Part shown: positions 11,356 to 24,000 of the stretch, piece after piece
Numbering within the stretch: position 1 is the first letter of the stretch
Layout: every line of letters starts with the position of its first letter
Assembly: GCF_014805685.1 (NCBI RefSeq)
Contig: NC_060892.1
Coordinates: forward strand, 26,563,560-26,627,559
Reading direction: 5' to 3'
Length of the DNA: 64,000 bases
From: Silurus meridionalis
Taxonomy: Eukaryota; Chordata; Actinopteri; Siluriformes; Siluridae
Made by a program: the position numbers and the translations under genes
The notes under the pieces: model-generated
Told to the model about the DNA's origin: nothing
Database searches by the model: none
Seen by the model: only the letters and a program-made list of their open reading frames with translations

Positions 11356-14300
11356 TGTTGCTCCTGTGTTATTACAGCGGTTTATAACACACATATAAAC
11401 CCGACTCCTGAACACAACTCGTAAGCGCTGACTGTAAATGCAGGAACGTTTAATGGTTTTATTGGATCTCCAGGTGATCTTTCACCGCGTCAGTGTTTGT
11501 TGATCCGTGTGCTGTAATAGTTTTGTGCTGCTGAACACTGAAGTGATGTGGTGCTGCAGGTGAGGTGGTGTTTGCTGGAGGTGAGCGAGTCTGTGCGGAG
11601 AATCGCCTGCGCTGGGATTTTAAACCTGATCAGATTCAGCAGCTTACAGATGAACTCATTGCGAAGACTAAGAAGGTGTACGACAGCGTCGGGGCTCTGG
11701 AGCTGGCAGAGGTCAGCTATGAGAACACGCTGAAGGCCCTGGCTGATGTTGAGGTGGAGTACACAGGTAATCATTCTGCTTTTCTTCTCCTATAAATAAA
11801 CAGCTGACTCCAGAGGAGAGCGGTGCACAGCAGCGTAACTATTCAGCACTTTTTACATAAAGAGCTGCTGAACAGGAGGATGAGCAGAGACACTGCACAC
11901 TTTAAATCGAAACTACACGTCCCTGTTTACTTTTTAATGGATAATTCATTCCTCTCAACCATGGCAGCAATTATGAGTAAATAGATAATGTTAAATAAAT
12001 AAATATTATTAACCTATGAACATTCACCTGTTTTTTTATCCCCAAGCTATAAATAAATATGTTCTGATTTAATGTTGTTGTTTTTTATCTTCTGCACCAA
12101 TAAACACCATCCATGATGTACCAGATTTCCTTTAAAAGATGTTTGATGAGATATTGAGCGTCTCAGCGCAGCTCTGAGATCAGTGTGTAACACACACCGG
12201 ACGTCCTGCATGTTTCTGCTTCTCTTTTCAGTCCAGAGGAACATGTTGGATTTCCCTCAGCACGTGTCTGCCTGTAAGGACGTGCGCACGGCCAGCACCG
12301 AGGCCGACAAGAAGCTCTCGGAGTTCGACGTAGAGATGAGCATGAGGGAGGACGTGTACCAGAGGATCGTTGCTCTTCAGGTTGGTTCTCTGAAGCTCTG
12401 CTGCTGTAAGTGTGTGGACAGGGACGACGATGATAAAACCTTCAGAAGATAATTAAGATGGAGAAAAAAAAAAACATTCTTAAATCCTTATTTAGTATTT
12501 TTGTGCAGAATACAGTCGAGTAGCTCTCAGGCTCATGTTGCAGTTTCTTCTCACATGTGGTTCCTCTGTTATTACAGAAAAGCAGTTTCCATTGCTAACA
12601 CTGGAGACTCCTTCCATTACTGTTAAACATCTTACAGAAAATCTTCTGAAACCATGGGGTGTACTAACTTTTCTGCCTGACGAATTTCACTTCCATTTTC
12701 TCAGGAGAAACTCCAGGATGGAAGTCTGACCCCCGAGGCGAAGCGGTACATGGAGAGACTGATCATGCTGGGGAAGAGAAATGGACTCCATCTTCCCAAG
12801 GAGACACAAGAGGTCCGATATCACAGCATCACTCATCCCCTAAACACGTTACTCTCCATTTAAACGCGTGGTAAACCAAATCCAGCGTAGTGAATATGTA
12901 GCCTAAAGGGATCATATTTCCTGTAACAGGAGATCAAGAAGATCAAGAAGAAGCTGAGCACTCTGTGTATTGATTTCAACAAGCATCTGAACGAGGACAC
13001 CACTCACCTGTGCTTCACCCGGGAGGAGCTCGGTGTGTACACCGCTCACTGCTAACGCTAACGCTGCTGCTAACGCTAACGCTGCTGCTAACGCTAACGC
13101 TTCTGCTAACGCTCTGTGAGCTTCTAACGTGTGCTGTCTTTATCTTAGGTGGCCTTCCTGAAGATTTCCTCAACTCCTTAGATAAGGACGAGACGGGGAA
13201 GCTTAAACTCACCCTCAAATACCCTCATTATTTCCCCACCATGAAGAAATGCTACGTCCCAGAGACGCGCAGGAAACTGGAGCAAGCTTTTAATTCCCGC
13301 TGTAAAGAGGTCAGTGTTTACAAACAGTCTGAAACTCCACGTGTAAAAGATGAACGAAGGAGGAAAGTGATCAACAAACCTGAAGAACAATGTTCACATC
13401 TAAAACCCCGGAAACTGCTTCTGATGATGAAACACTGGCAGCAGTGGAGCAGAGCCCAGGCTTCTTCTCATTCCCTGAAGTTCTTCATTCTAAGTCTGAT
13501 CAGATCTCAGATGTTCTACTGAAGCTTTTGAATCTTATCCTGGATCTTATTGATCTTAAAGCTTCTTCACGTGTTTATAAGTGAACTGCATTGATAAACT
13601 GATCATCAGAAGTTTCACAGAACAACAGAAGTAAAATGTCAGTAGTTTAATATGTGTTTGTTTACTGGCAGGAGAACTCCGTTATCCTGAAAGAGCTGGT
13701 GGAGTTACGCTCTCAGAAGAGCGCTCTGCTGGGCTTCAGCACTCACGCTGACTTCGTGCTGGAAATGAACATGTCCAAAGCTGCCAAGAAGGTTGCTACG
13801 TTCCTCGGTAGGGCAGCAGAGTTAATGTGGAGATGTGATTATATTTCTGGCTTCCTCAGTTCTTTAAACTCTCAGTTTCCTCTAGAATTTACTTTTCATA
13901 TCGATTCTTGCTCTTGTTTACGTTCCTCTGGGTGTGTTCTGAAGTTTTAACTGTGTCCATCAGAGGAGCTGGGCCGTAAGCTGAAGCCGCTGGGTGAGGA
14001 GGAGCGGGCGGTCATGATGAAGCTGAAGGAGAAGGAGTGTGAGAAGAGGAATTTACCCTTCAGTAATGAGCTTCACGCCTGGGACATGCGCTTCTACATG
14101 ACCCAAGTGGAGGAGATGCAATATGCCGTGGACCAGAACCAGCTGAAAGAGTATTTCCCCATGGAGGTGGTGACCCGTGGGCTTCTCGACATCTACCAGG
14201 AACTGCTGAACCTCTCCTTCCAGCAGGTGGAGGGCGCCCCCGTGTGGCACGATGATGTCACTCTGTACTGCGTTAAAGACCGCACATCTGGCCAGGTGGT

Positions 14301-15126
14301 GGGGCAGTTCTACCTGGACCTTTTCCCCAGGTACTGAGCGAATAGATAAATCTATACACTGCATTGCCAAAAGTTTGTGGACACCTGGTCATGAGAATGT
14401 TATGTGCTTTTTGAGCATCGCATTCCACACGTTCCACTAGATCTTGGAGTGTGCTGATGGACATTTGTGTTTATCAGCAACGACAGCGTTAGTAAAGTCA
14501 GGTACTGATGTAGGTGATGTGAGAAGGCCTGGGGTGCAGTCAGCGTTCACATTCATCCAAACAGTCGAGATCAGCGCTCTATAGCAGGCCACTCAAGAGC
14601 TTCCTCACCACACTATAGTTTAGGTTTGGTTTCCAAGTTCAAGTGAACGCACACTTTTATTATACCGCATCTTAGGCGTCTGATACATTTGTGTGCCTCC
14701 AACTTTGTGGTAACAGTTCTGAGAAGATCCACTTATGGCAGGAAAGGTCAGGTGTCCCAATACTTTTGGTGATATAGTGTAATAAATGAATGGACCCTGC
14801 ACATTCTCACACTGTTACTCTCACCGTTTCTTCTGTTATTCAGAACCATACTCGATTCTTTAGAAGCTAAAGTGAAATATCATCTTGTTCCTTTGTTTCT
14901 CAGAGAGGGGAAGTATGGCCACGCCGCCTGCTTCGGCCTGCAGCCCGGTTGTCTGCTTCCTGATGGCACTAGACAGATGGCTGTGGCTGCCATGGTGGCC
15001 AACTTCAGCAAACCCACAGCTGATGCTCCGTCCCTGCTGCAGCACGATGAGGTGGAGACCTACTTCCACGAGTTTGGACATGTCATGCACCAGCTCTGTG
15101 CACAGGTCTGAGTTTAATCTCTGCCC

Positions 15127-15167
<41 letters not shown>

Positions 15168-16259
15168 ATTATAATAATAATTATTATTATAATTATTATT
15201 ATTATTATTATTATTATAATTATAATTATTATTATTATTATTATTATAATTATTATTATTATTATTATTATTATTCTTCACTCAATAAAATGCGTTGCTT
15301 TTGTGTTCCTCCAGTCGGAGTTTGCCATGTTCAGCGGAACTCATGTGGAACGGGATTTTGTGGAGGCTCCTTCTCAGATGCTGGAGAACTGGGTTTGGGA
15401 AAAAGAACCATTACAGCGAATGTCCAAGCATTACAAGACTGGCAGTCCAATCCCAGAGGAACTTCTGGAGAAACTGATCAAGTCCAGGCTGGCAAACGCC
15501 GGTAATAACCAAAGACCCTCCCCCCCGCCCCGCTCTGAACTTGTGCTCGCTTTTTCTGTATTTTCACGTTTTCACCACGACCATGTTACCTTTATAAATC
15601 ACAGAAAGACAAACTATCTAAAGTTCTCTGTATCTCTCGAGGTTTGTTTAACCTGAGGCAGATAGTGCTAGCTAAAGTGGACCAAGCTCTTCACACCAGA
15701 ACAGGAGTGGATCCAGCAGAGGAGTATAGCAAGCTGTGTCAGGAAGTCCTGGGAATTCCAGCCACAGCAGGTGAAGCTTTCAAGCTTTTAAACAGTAAAA
15801 AGTTCCTTTTGACTTTTTTCCCTGAAAGACTGGACCACATTGAAGCACCAGATTAAATCATGGCCTGTTTCTCTCCAGGAACGAACATGCCGGCCACGTT
15901 TGGTCATCTCGCAGGTGGATACGATGCTCAGTATTACGGTTATCTCTGGAGTGAGGTCTTCTCCATGGACATGTTCTACGCCCGCTTTAAGCAGGAAGGC
16001 ATCATGAACCCTGAGGTCAGTGAAACTCAGTATGATTATACAGAGCTGTGAATCAATCATCAACATGAATAGTGACCCATTGGCTCGTGTCCTGCAGGTG
16101 GGTCTGGACTACAGGAATTGCATTCTCAAGCCTGGAGGTTCAGAAGATGCGAGCGACATGCTGAAGAAGTTCTTGGGAAGAGAACCCAAGCAAGATGCAT
16201 TCCTCCTGAGCAAAGGATTGTCTGTGGAGATGGATCCAGACACACCTTGTGCTTGTTGA
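10575..16259 (+). CDS. thop1: Thimet oligopeptidase (M3 zinc metallopeptidase)
   Basis: Thirteen coding exons: 10575-10587, 11560-11766, 12232-12380, 12705-12812, 12930-13032, 13149-13309, 13672-13807, 13964-14330, 14904-15105, 15315-15501, 15642-15770, 15879-16015, 16098-16259. The total of 2061 nt gives 686 residues (human THOP1 689). The zinc site HEFGH falls at about residue 470, with the third ligand region [10 protein letters not shown] in the next exon. Substrate-loop text [19 protein letters not shown] is typical of M3 peptidases. THOP1 rather than neurolysin is supported by no visible mitochondrial leader and by the slc39a3/sgta neighbours. Family role: soluble enzyme that trims short peptides such as bradykinin, neurotensin and MHC class I fragments. 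The very short first exon (MAPT plus one base) is the least certain part. A polyadenylation signal AATAAA is at 16478. Confidence 0.95.
10976..11182. repeat. Minisatellite, about 27-bp unit
   Basis: Repeats of GGGGCAGAGGGTCTACAGGG alternating with GACAGGGGTCTACTG in thop1 intron 1. The units differ by short indels. An open frame through it is a repeat artefact. Confidence 0.9.
11317..11352. repeat. GT dinucleotide microsatellite
   Basis: Pure GT run in thop1 intron 1. Confidence 0.95.
13050..13112. repeat. GCTAAC hexamer/trinucleotide repeat
   Basis: GCTAACGCTAACGCTGCT units repeated in thop1 intron 5, starting close after the donor at 13033. Confidence 0.85.
14355..14781. mobile_element. 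MITE, about 427 bp, complete with inverted termini
   Basis: The left end TACACTGCATTGCCAAAAGT and the reverse complement of the right end (TACACTATATCACCAAAAGT) form imperfect inverted repeats that both run on to GGACACCTG. The element begins 24 bases after the donor of thop1 exon 8 and lies within the intron. It is the most intact copy of the family also seen at 5021, 9622 and 62890. No transposase frame is present. Confidence 0.85.
15122..15276. repeat. ATT trinucleotide microsatellite with ATA interruptions
   Basis: Some 50 TTA/ATT units in thop1 intron 9, between exon ends 15105 and 15315. A poly-tyrosine open frame through it is an artefact. Confidence 0.95.
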
Positions 16260-16477
16260 TGAGCTGCAGTAATGTGGAAACATCAGTACACACAGGCGTT
16301 ACAGACTGATTTACTTCATATCACTTCTATCATCACACACTAGCTCACGCCGTTATCGCTTTCTGAGATAAAAACCTCACTAATCTATTTTTGAGTAAAG
16401 ATACAGAGACCAAAAAGCCTCAGGTTCCTCACATGCTCCTCATTAAACAAACCTCACGCCTGGAAATGTGTTGCTGT

Positions 16478-16483
16478 AATAAA
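16478..16483 (+). terminator. thop1: thop1 polyadenylation signal
   Basis: AATAAA 219 bases after the stop codon. A second TAATAAAC follows a few bases on, and further AATAAA motifs occur at 16576 and near 16750, so the exact cleavage site is open. Confidence 0.5.
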
Positions 16484-17507
16484 AAGATAATAAACAGCAG
16501 ATATGCAGTACTGCATGTTCTCATGAAGTTTATTAGCCAGTGCTGGGATTCAGTGGGATTTCAGTTGAGTGTTATGATCAAATCAAATAAATAGATTGTT
16601 TCCTGCTTTTATTTGCACTTTTAATGAATTACATCTACAATCAATCAGATCTGCCAGGTCACTTGTTGGGGTTCTGACTTTCATCTTTATATTTGACCAT
16701 CTGATGGATCCAGACGTGACGATAAACTGATTTCCTTTTTTGTTGGCTAATAAATAAACGCTCATTCTGTATGCCTGTGGACAGTCTGTTCATCTGTCCA
16801 CCCTTGTGTCCGTCTCAGACTGCTGGGAGTGTGACCTACATGAAATTATTATCCTAATGAGCAGAAGAATTTGCTGATCTGAACTCATTAGATCACAGCA
16901 GGTCAAAAAGTCTGGAAAAAAAATCCATCAGCTTCCATCCTATTTAAAGTGAACACCTGCTATTGAGTTCTCCATTAATGAAAAGCTGCTCTAATTTCCT
17001 CCAATCATCTCCTTTCCATCTCCTCTCCTGCCATGTGCAGTCACACTTTAGATTAAATCCAAATAGATTTAATTCACTGTGTTGTTATAATCAGACGTCT
17101 GTAAATGGATTATGGAGTCATTTTGGTGCAGATGATTTCATGTTCGGTGTTAAAAATTACACGCTCGTTTTCAACATGATACACAACGTCCTTAAAAACA
17201 AGTGATGGCTTCCCTCAGGACCACAACCTTCTGAGGTCTTCTTCACATGGCTGCACATAGGCTACACATGGTTACAGTTAATTGCTGCTGAGGGGGTTCT
17301 GGAGTCTGATGGAGCAGATGGGTGCCTTCTTCATTACTTCTTCTTGTGCTGTTAAATTCATTAATGTCACAGGATTTAATGGTCCACAGCATCGTTTTCA
17401 GAAGCTTCAGCAAAAACAGAAATGTTACATGGTACAGAATGAAATAAAAGCTTCGTAATGAACTGTGATGTACAGGTCTGAAAAGAAATGTCTGACTGAA
17501 GCAGTGT

Positions 17508-17545
<38 letters not shown>

Positions 17546-18026
17546 CCTGAGCAGCATCAGGTCATTTTTCAGGTGTCTGGGGTGAAAATGCTACAGTTTG
17601 TGTTTGATTGGTGTTTAGAATATTGAACCTACAGCCAGTAATGAAGTAGAACAGCAGCTGCTGCCTCTCTCCAGGGTCCCATCACCAAGCCAGAGAGACA
17701 CAGTAAACAAAGCTTCCACCTGACACACCTGATCTCTGTGGATAAAATGACGAAGAGTGTAGAGCACAAACACCTGTTGATGAGCACTTTTCAGTAATCA
17801 GACTGTAATCAGACCGTAATCCAGGGCATACGGAGTCTCCTGTAGTGTCCTGCAGCTTGATGTTCAGGTCTCAGGGTTAGATTTCGTGATGTGAAGAACG
17901 CAGCAGTGTTGAAATGAAGTTCTACTCCAAGCAGCTAATGGACTGAAGGCAGAGGAGGTGTAGAGGAGGCATAGCGGAGGTGTAGAAGAGGCATAGCGGA
18001 GGTGTAAAGGAGGTGCACACCGAGGG
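16484..18026. other. thop1 to nwd1-like intergenic region
   Basis: No exon was recognised. It contains an AC microsatellite at 17510-17542 and a short run of related GGAGGTGTAGAAGAGGCATA units at 17945-18010 just before the nwd1-like start codon. Both flanking genes point right, so the second gene's promoter must lie here or further left, but I could not locate it. Confidence 0.5.
17510..17542. repeat. AC dinucleotide microsatellite
   Basis: Pure CA run in the intergenic space. Confidence 0.95.
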
Positions 18027-21000
18027 ATGGAGGTGGTGGAGCTGAGGGAGGTTCTGGGAGTCGAAACCCTGCGTGGACGTGACACAGAAACTCCGGAGCC
18101 TTTGTCCAACGTGGTGCGAGTGTTCATCAGCTCAGCAGTCTCAGGTTTTAATAATGAACTCTTTTTTTTATCTTTTTACAAAGAAATTTAAATAATTTAC
18201 TGCTTTTATAATGTATTTATGAATTTATTGCTTAATCTTTGCATACTACAATAAATCAATAATATAAAAACTAATCAGAATTATTTACTTTTCATTCTGT
18301 TATTTGTCACAATAATAAATATTGTGTTGCAGGTTTTGGTTTTCTTTCTTTATCATGTTTGATTGTGTTGTTTTTTTCCTCTCTTGGTATGAGGTGTATG
18401 TAGAAAGATGATTTGTGTCAATATTACACTTTTCTCCTGGTCAGATTTTAACACTGAACGAAATGCCTTCTGGGAAAAAGTCTACCCTGATCTCCAGAGC
18501 TCCTGTCAGAGTCTCGGTCTGGTCTTTGAGGTCTGTAATATTGATATTGTAGATTCTATATTGAGTAACATGAGAACTGTGCTGTATGACTGAGTTCATC
18601 AGTACCAGAACACTGATGGTGATTTTCTGATCTGAACTGATTTCCTGAGTCTGAGATCGTCTAAGATCGTCTAAGAGTGAAAGTGTTTCTGTCTTTGTTC
18701 TTCTGTCATTTATTTCATGCTTTTTCACTGCAAATTCCCTTAAACCTTTCTATAAAATCTGATGATCCACATTGGATCAAATCCCTCAGTGTTTCAGTTG
18801 AACACATCTGATAATCTTTTATAGAAACTTGATTAAAATCACAAATTTGCTTAATATTGAAAAAAAATGGTAAATACTTTTCACTTTCCAAACTGTTCCC
18901 ATCGTGTTCTCTGAAGCGGAGTGAGAACTTCTTTATTGATCTTTTTACCAGGCTGTGGATCTCCGGTGGGGTTTGTGGAATTCCATCACTGTTGATCACC
19001 AAACAACGGAGCTGTGCCTTCAGGAGATACAGTCATGTCAGAAAGTGTCACCAGGACTTAGTTTTATTGTGAGTTTTATAATGAAACTTCTGTTTATATC
19101 TTTATTGAGTAATTCTGGCTCCTGGTTACGGAGCAGCTGCGTTCCTGTTTGTGCTCTTTATTATCGCAGGCTTTGATTGGCAGTCAGTACGGACCCCGCC
19201 CCCTGCCACGCCTCATACCCGAGACTGAGTTTCAGTTACTGCTCTCTAAACTTTCTCAAGACCAAGAAGGCTTGAATGTATTGAAGAAATGGTTCTTCAA
19301 AGATGATAATGTGGTTCCTCCTCAATATGTCCTTCAGCCAATCACCACACACTTTCCTTATTACAACAATACTGCACCTGAGGCTGGAGCACAGCACGAC
19401 GCTGATGTTTTGTCTTGGAATCTTACTGAAGCTCGGTTACTGCAGCTGTTATGCAATGCGGCACTGCGAGCCCAGAAGGATGGAGACTTCAGCGCAGAGC
19501 AGAAGCACAAGTACTTCAAGTCAAGTGAGAGAATGTTTTGTCAGTTTGTAGCTCAAACACTCGTGATTTCTCCACTCGTGTACACTGAGTGATTTTGCTT
19601 TGCTTGATGTCCACACAGTGACAGAATGGGAGATGGAGCAGAGTTTTCTCTCGACTCCAGAGCAAAGCAAGACTTCTCCGATCATCTTTATCAGAGAACT
19701 TCCTCATTTGAAGAAAGGTGAAAGCCATAAGCATGCTAAGTTCTTGGATGTCACAGCTGATGGTCTATTAGACACTGAAGCACAGGAACTATTGAGCAAT
19801 CTGAAACAGCGCATCTCCAGTGTGTTTTCAGATCTTCTCACCTTCGAGCTGAGTAAAAATGCTCTGGATGTGAACCGTAAGGAGCACAAGGAGTATCTGG
19901 AAAAATTCTGTGAGCAGATTGTATGTCGCATAAAGGACAGGATCACCAAGCAAAGTTCTCCACCAACAAGTCCAGAGTGGCTGTGGATTCAACAGGAGCT
20001 TTTTCATCATGCAAAGCTGAGTAAAGAGAAGTATGGCACTTTTAATGGAAGAGATGGTCTACTGGCAAAGATCTCAATCTCGATGTGGGAGTCGACAAAC
20101 ATACAGCACGCACCACTCGTAGTCTACGGACCTCCAGAAGTTGGTAAGACCTCTCTGCTGTGTAAACTGGCCCGAGAGATGCAGACTGTTCTAGATCCAC
20201 AAGCCGTAGTTGTTCTCCGGATGCTTGGAACATCTCCCAACAGCTCAGATGTAGACTCTGTCCTAAAGGGGATTTGTTTACAGGTTTGTGGAGCTATGGG
20301 ACTGGCAAATCCCAGCCCACAGACTGCAAACACACACGAGAAACTGGTGAGGTTCTTCCATGCCTTGCTACAGAAAGTGTCTGAAAATGGAGAATCATTA
20401 GTTCTCATCCTGGACTCCTTGGACGACCTCTCACGGGCCAACAATGCTCATAAACTGCTCTGGATACCTAAAGAACTTCCTCCTAATGTACATTTGGTAG
20501 TGTCTGCACTACATGGAGGTACTCCTTTCAAAAGACTGAAAGCTCTAATTAGTGATGATCAGAGCTTCTACAGAGTAGAACCTCTGGATTGTGATCAAGA
20601 GCAGGACATCATTAATGCCTATCTGAATGCTGCTGGGAGAAGACTCACGTATGAGCAAAGAGATGCGATCACTGACAGCTTCCAGAAGAGTGGAAGCCTT
20701 TTGCATCTGAAGCTAATGGTGGACATGGCAAAGCAGTGGTCATCCTACACCTCTGTGTCTGAGCTTCACCTTGGCAGCTCGGTGCAGGAGACGATCTCAT
20801 TGTTTCTCCAGACGCTGGAAAAAAAACATGGCGAGAAGCTCGTCTGCCACACGCTGGGTTACATCACCTTAGCAAGGTTAGTCATTAACAGAATTCGAGG
20901 CGAGTTGCGTCTTAGTTAAATCTTTAATAAAAAAAACCATGGCTGTGTTTTTACAGACGTGGATTATCGGAGGCAGAAGTACGTGATATCTTGTCTGTAG

Positions 21001-24000
21001 ATAATGATGTCCTGGCTGAGGTCTACCAGAGCAGACTTCCTCCGAGCCCTACACTCATACGCTTTCCTCCTCTTCTTTGGTCACGTCTCAGACACGACCT
21101 CAAAGATCACCTGCTGGAGCGTCAGGAAAATGGCATTATAGTGTTAACATTCTCCCAAAGGTAAGCTGGTGGATTTATGATTATGACTTTATATGAATCT
21201 AATTCAACACTATTTAACTTAAAATAAGCATCAGCTTCTTCAGGCAGTTTACAGACATTGTGAAGGCAAAGTATCTGTCCGTGGAGCGGCGAGTTCAAAT
21301 GCACAGCATTCTGAGTGAATACTTCTCAGGTCAGTGGAGCCAAGGCCAGCTCAAACCCATACTCCTGTCATCACTGAACACGCAGCTGAATGCTGACAGA
21401 AAGGTAATCATCAGTGCGCTAATGTAAAACACACCAATCAAAACTGCAGTTAACTGTTCAGCACTTTGTTTTCTTAAGGTCCCTCATCAGCCCCTATGGT
21501 TTACTGAAGGAGTCGCCAACCTCAGGAAGCTTCAGGAACTTCCGTATCATCTCCTACATTCTGGGAAATGGGAGGAACTGCGTCACTCACTGCTAGGTTC
21601 GACCTGGTGACTGCTCAGATCTACGTAACAAGTCGTTTCTAGAACTTCACCTGTTGCGTGTGTTGCAGGAAATTTGGACTGGTTGTACTGTAAGACCCTC
21701 AGCTGTGGTGTAACCAGTGTCATTCAGGACCTTTCACTTTGTGCTGACATCACTGACTGTCCTGAGGTCCAGCTGATCAGAGACTGCTTTCTCCTGCTGA
21801 AGCCTACTCTAGACTTCATTGATGGACACACAGGTGAGTGTTGACCTGGTTTGTAGTGAAGGTTTTGTTCACTTAGGTGGGATCCATCAGAACCGTTTTT
21901 TTTTTAAAGATTCTGTAGAATAATGTCCTTATACTACTGAGTTTTTTATGTCATGATGTTATGCCTTAGATGATCTTAAATAATAGATTATATACAGTAT
22001 ATATCTTCAGGAAACCTGAGCTCATGATGTGTAGTGCAATGTGTAGATCTGAACTGCACGTCTGAGTGCTCAGTGCTCGCAGAAGTGAAGTGATCTCTCA
22101 GTGCCTGCTCTATACTCCTCTATACTTCTCATTATTTTCTTCATGGACAGTCAGCAAGGTCAGGACAGCTTCCACCGCACTCGTTATGAATAATTTGATT
22201 AGGTTACTTGTACTAAAGGATTACAACACTGACCAACCAAAGTACAACAAGCAGTTCAGTACAGTCTCACAGTATCGTGTGGTATGGCATGTCAGTATCA
22301 GAGCCAGTAAACGTATTGTTTTGAGTCATCAGTCATTCAAGTGAGAACCTACAGAGATTTAGTACACTTACTAACCTCAACTTGATCTTTTTATTAAGAC
22401 TCACCCCTTCTGGTCACTGAGATCATGGCCAGACTTCAGGCTCTGGCACCGGTGTACCCGTCACTGATTGGGCCCTTGTGCTCGCAGTGTGACCGCTGGT
22501 TTGCTTCCTGTGCCGACCCTGTGCTGGTGCCCAGGAGTAACTTCTTACCATCTCCTGGAGGGCCTCTGATAAACACCATCAGTGCTTCTGCAAAAGGTAT
22601 GTTACAGATAAAATGTGTTTTGATTTTAATGCAGATGATTGAGATTTTATGAGCAGTACGAGGTGGAAAAAAAAAGTTTGGAGACTCGCTCTATTTACAA
22701 GAAAGAAGTTTATTTATCTACATCTCCACACTATCACTATCAAAATAGTCCCCTTGCACAGCAATACAGCGTTCTTCTGGAAGTCTTCTTTTTAAAGCGT
22801 GTCAAGCACCTTCTGCGAGTCGCGCCAGATCTATGGTAACAAAACGGAGACCTTCGAGCTGGATCTACGTGTGAGGAGCTCGGTGACAGGGTGCACACGT
22901 GCTCAGAACAGCTCCAGTTGCACAGCTCCCAATGCACACAGGACGATGTCTTATGGTACACTGACTTATGACAGTCGGCGCTCCCTGTGACTGTGTGTGC
23001 AGCCCTGTGCTGCCATCTGTTGGTGTGTTGTAAAACTAGTCTCGAAACTTTTTGAGATCATCTCGTATACAGACGCAGTTTACTTCAGTAAATCTAAAGT
23101 ATATCACTGGTGTAAAGAATGAGCTTTATAATATCAATAACTAATTATTATTTATGATCATTACTCACACTGACTGCTGTGTTTTCTCTCTGGTCTATAA
23201 AGGCATTACTGCAGTAGATCTTTATTTGGAGAAAGGGTTACTCCTGGCAGGGTCAGTGGATGGAGAGTTGATGGCATGGGACCTAAAGTGTCTTGAGCTG
23301 CTTCATATTTTTGAGGGACACACAGGTTAGCTTACTCATGTTCACACTATTTATAGATAAATCGAGATATGACCTTACGTGGCATTTCTACATGTTCGGT
23401 GTGCAGGTGCAGTGCAGACGGTGAAGTTTATAAATAAAGGTGACCACTGCTTATCTACTGGACTCGATGGCTCTATTAGGAAATGGAATCTTCTCACGGG
23501 AAAACAGCTCTACTGCATTCCTGCTGTGGTCTCGCTACAACCCTGGCCTACTGAGCAGATCCTGGTGCTGGAGCCTAAAGCGATGGTCCTGTCCAACACA
23601 GGAGGACAAGTACAGCGTTGTTCTATAGAGCTTACAACTTTTATACAGAGAACCTCGGTTTATCTGATAGAACGTTAAACTTTTCTCAATTAAACACATC
23701 AAATCTTTAATCGCTGTTGTGTACAGGTCAAGTCATGGAGCTTGGACACTGGAGAGCTTCTTTATGAAGTTGATGTGAAAGGAGAATGTTCTCTACTCAG
23801 TACACTGGGGGAGGAAGTGGCAGTCATGTCCAGTGAAGGCCAAATCTGGATCTTTGATTCAGACACTGGACTTGAAACATCCTCCTATAAGCTCAGCTGT
23901 TCTCAGGGTTTCACAGTATGCAGTGTGCTTTCACTCCACCGACATGGAAAACTCCTCATCACATCTCAGGAGTGTTCACTCAACATGGTAACATTACAGA

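Noticed and set aside
10964..11398. 144-residue frame with YRGQ repeats
   Set aside because: Product of the thop1 intron 1 minisatellite and GT run.
13010..13522. 170-residue frame spanning thop1 intron 5 and exon 6
   Set aside because: Only 13149-13309 matches thimet oligopeptidase; the rest is intron reading through the GCTAAC repeat.
14885..15505. 206-residue frame with poly-tyrosine/asparagine
   Set aside because: It runs out of frame through a thop1 exon, then through the ATT microsatellite; the true frame ends at the donor at 15105.
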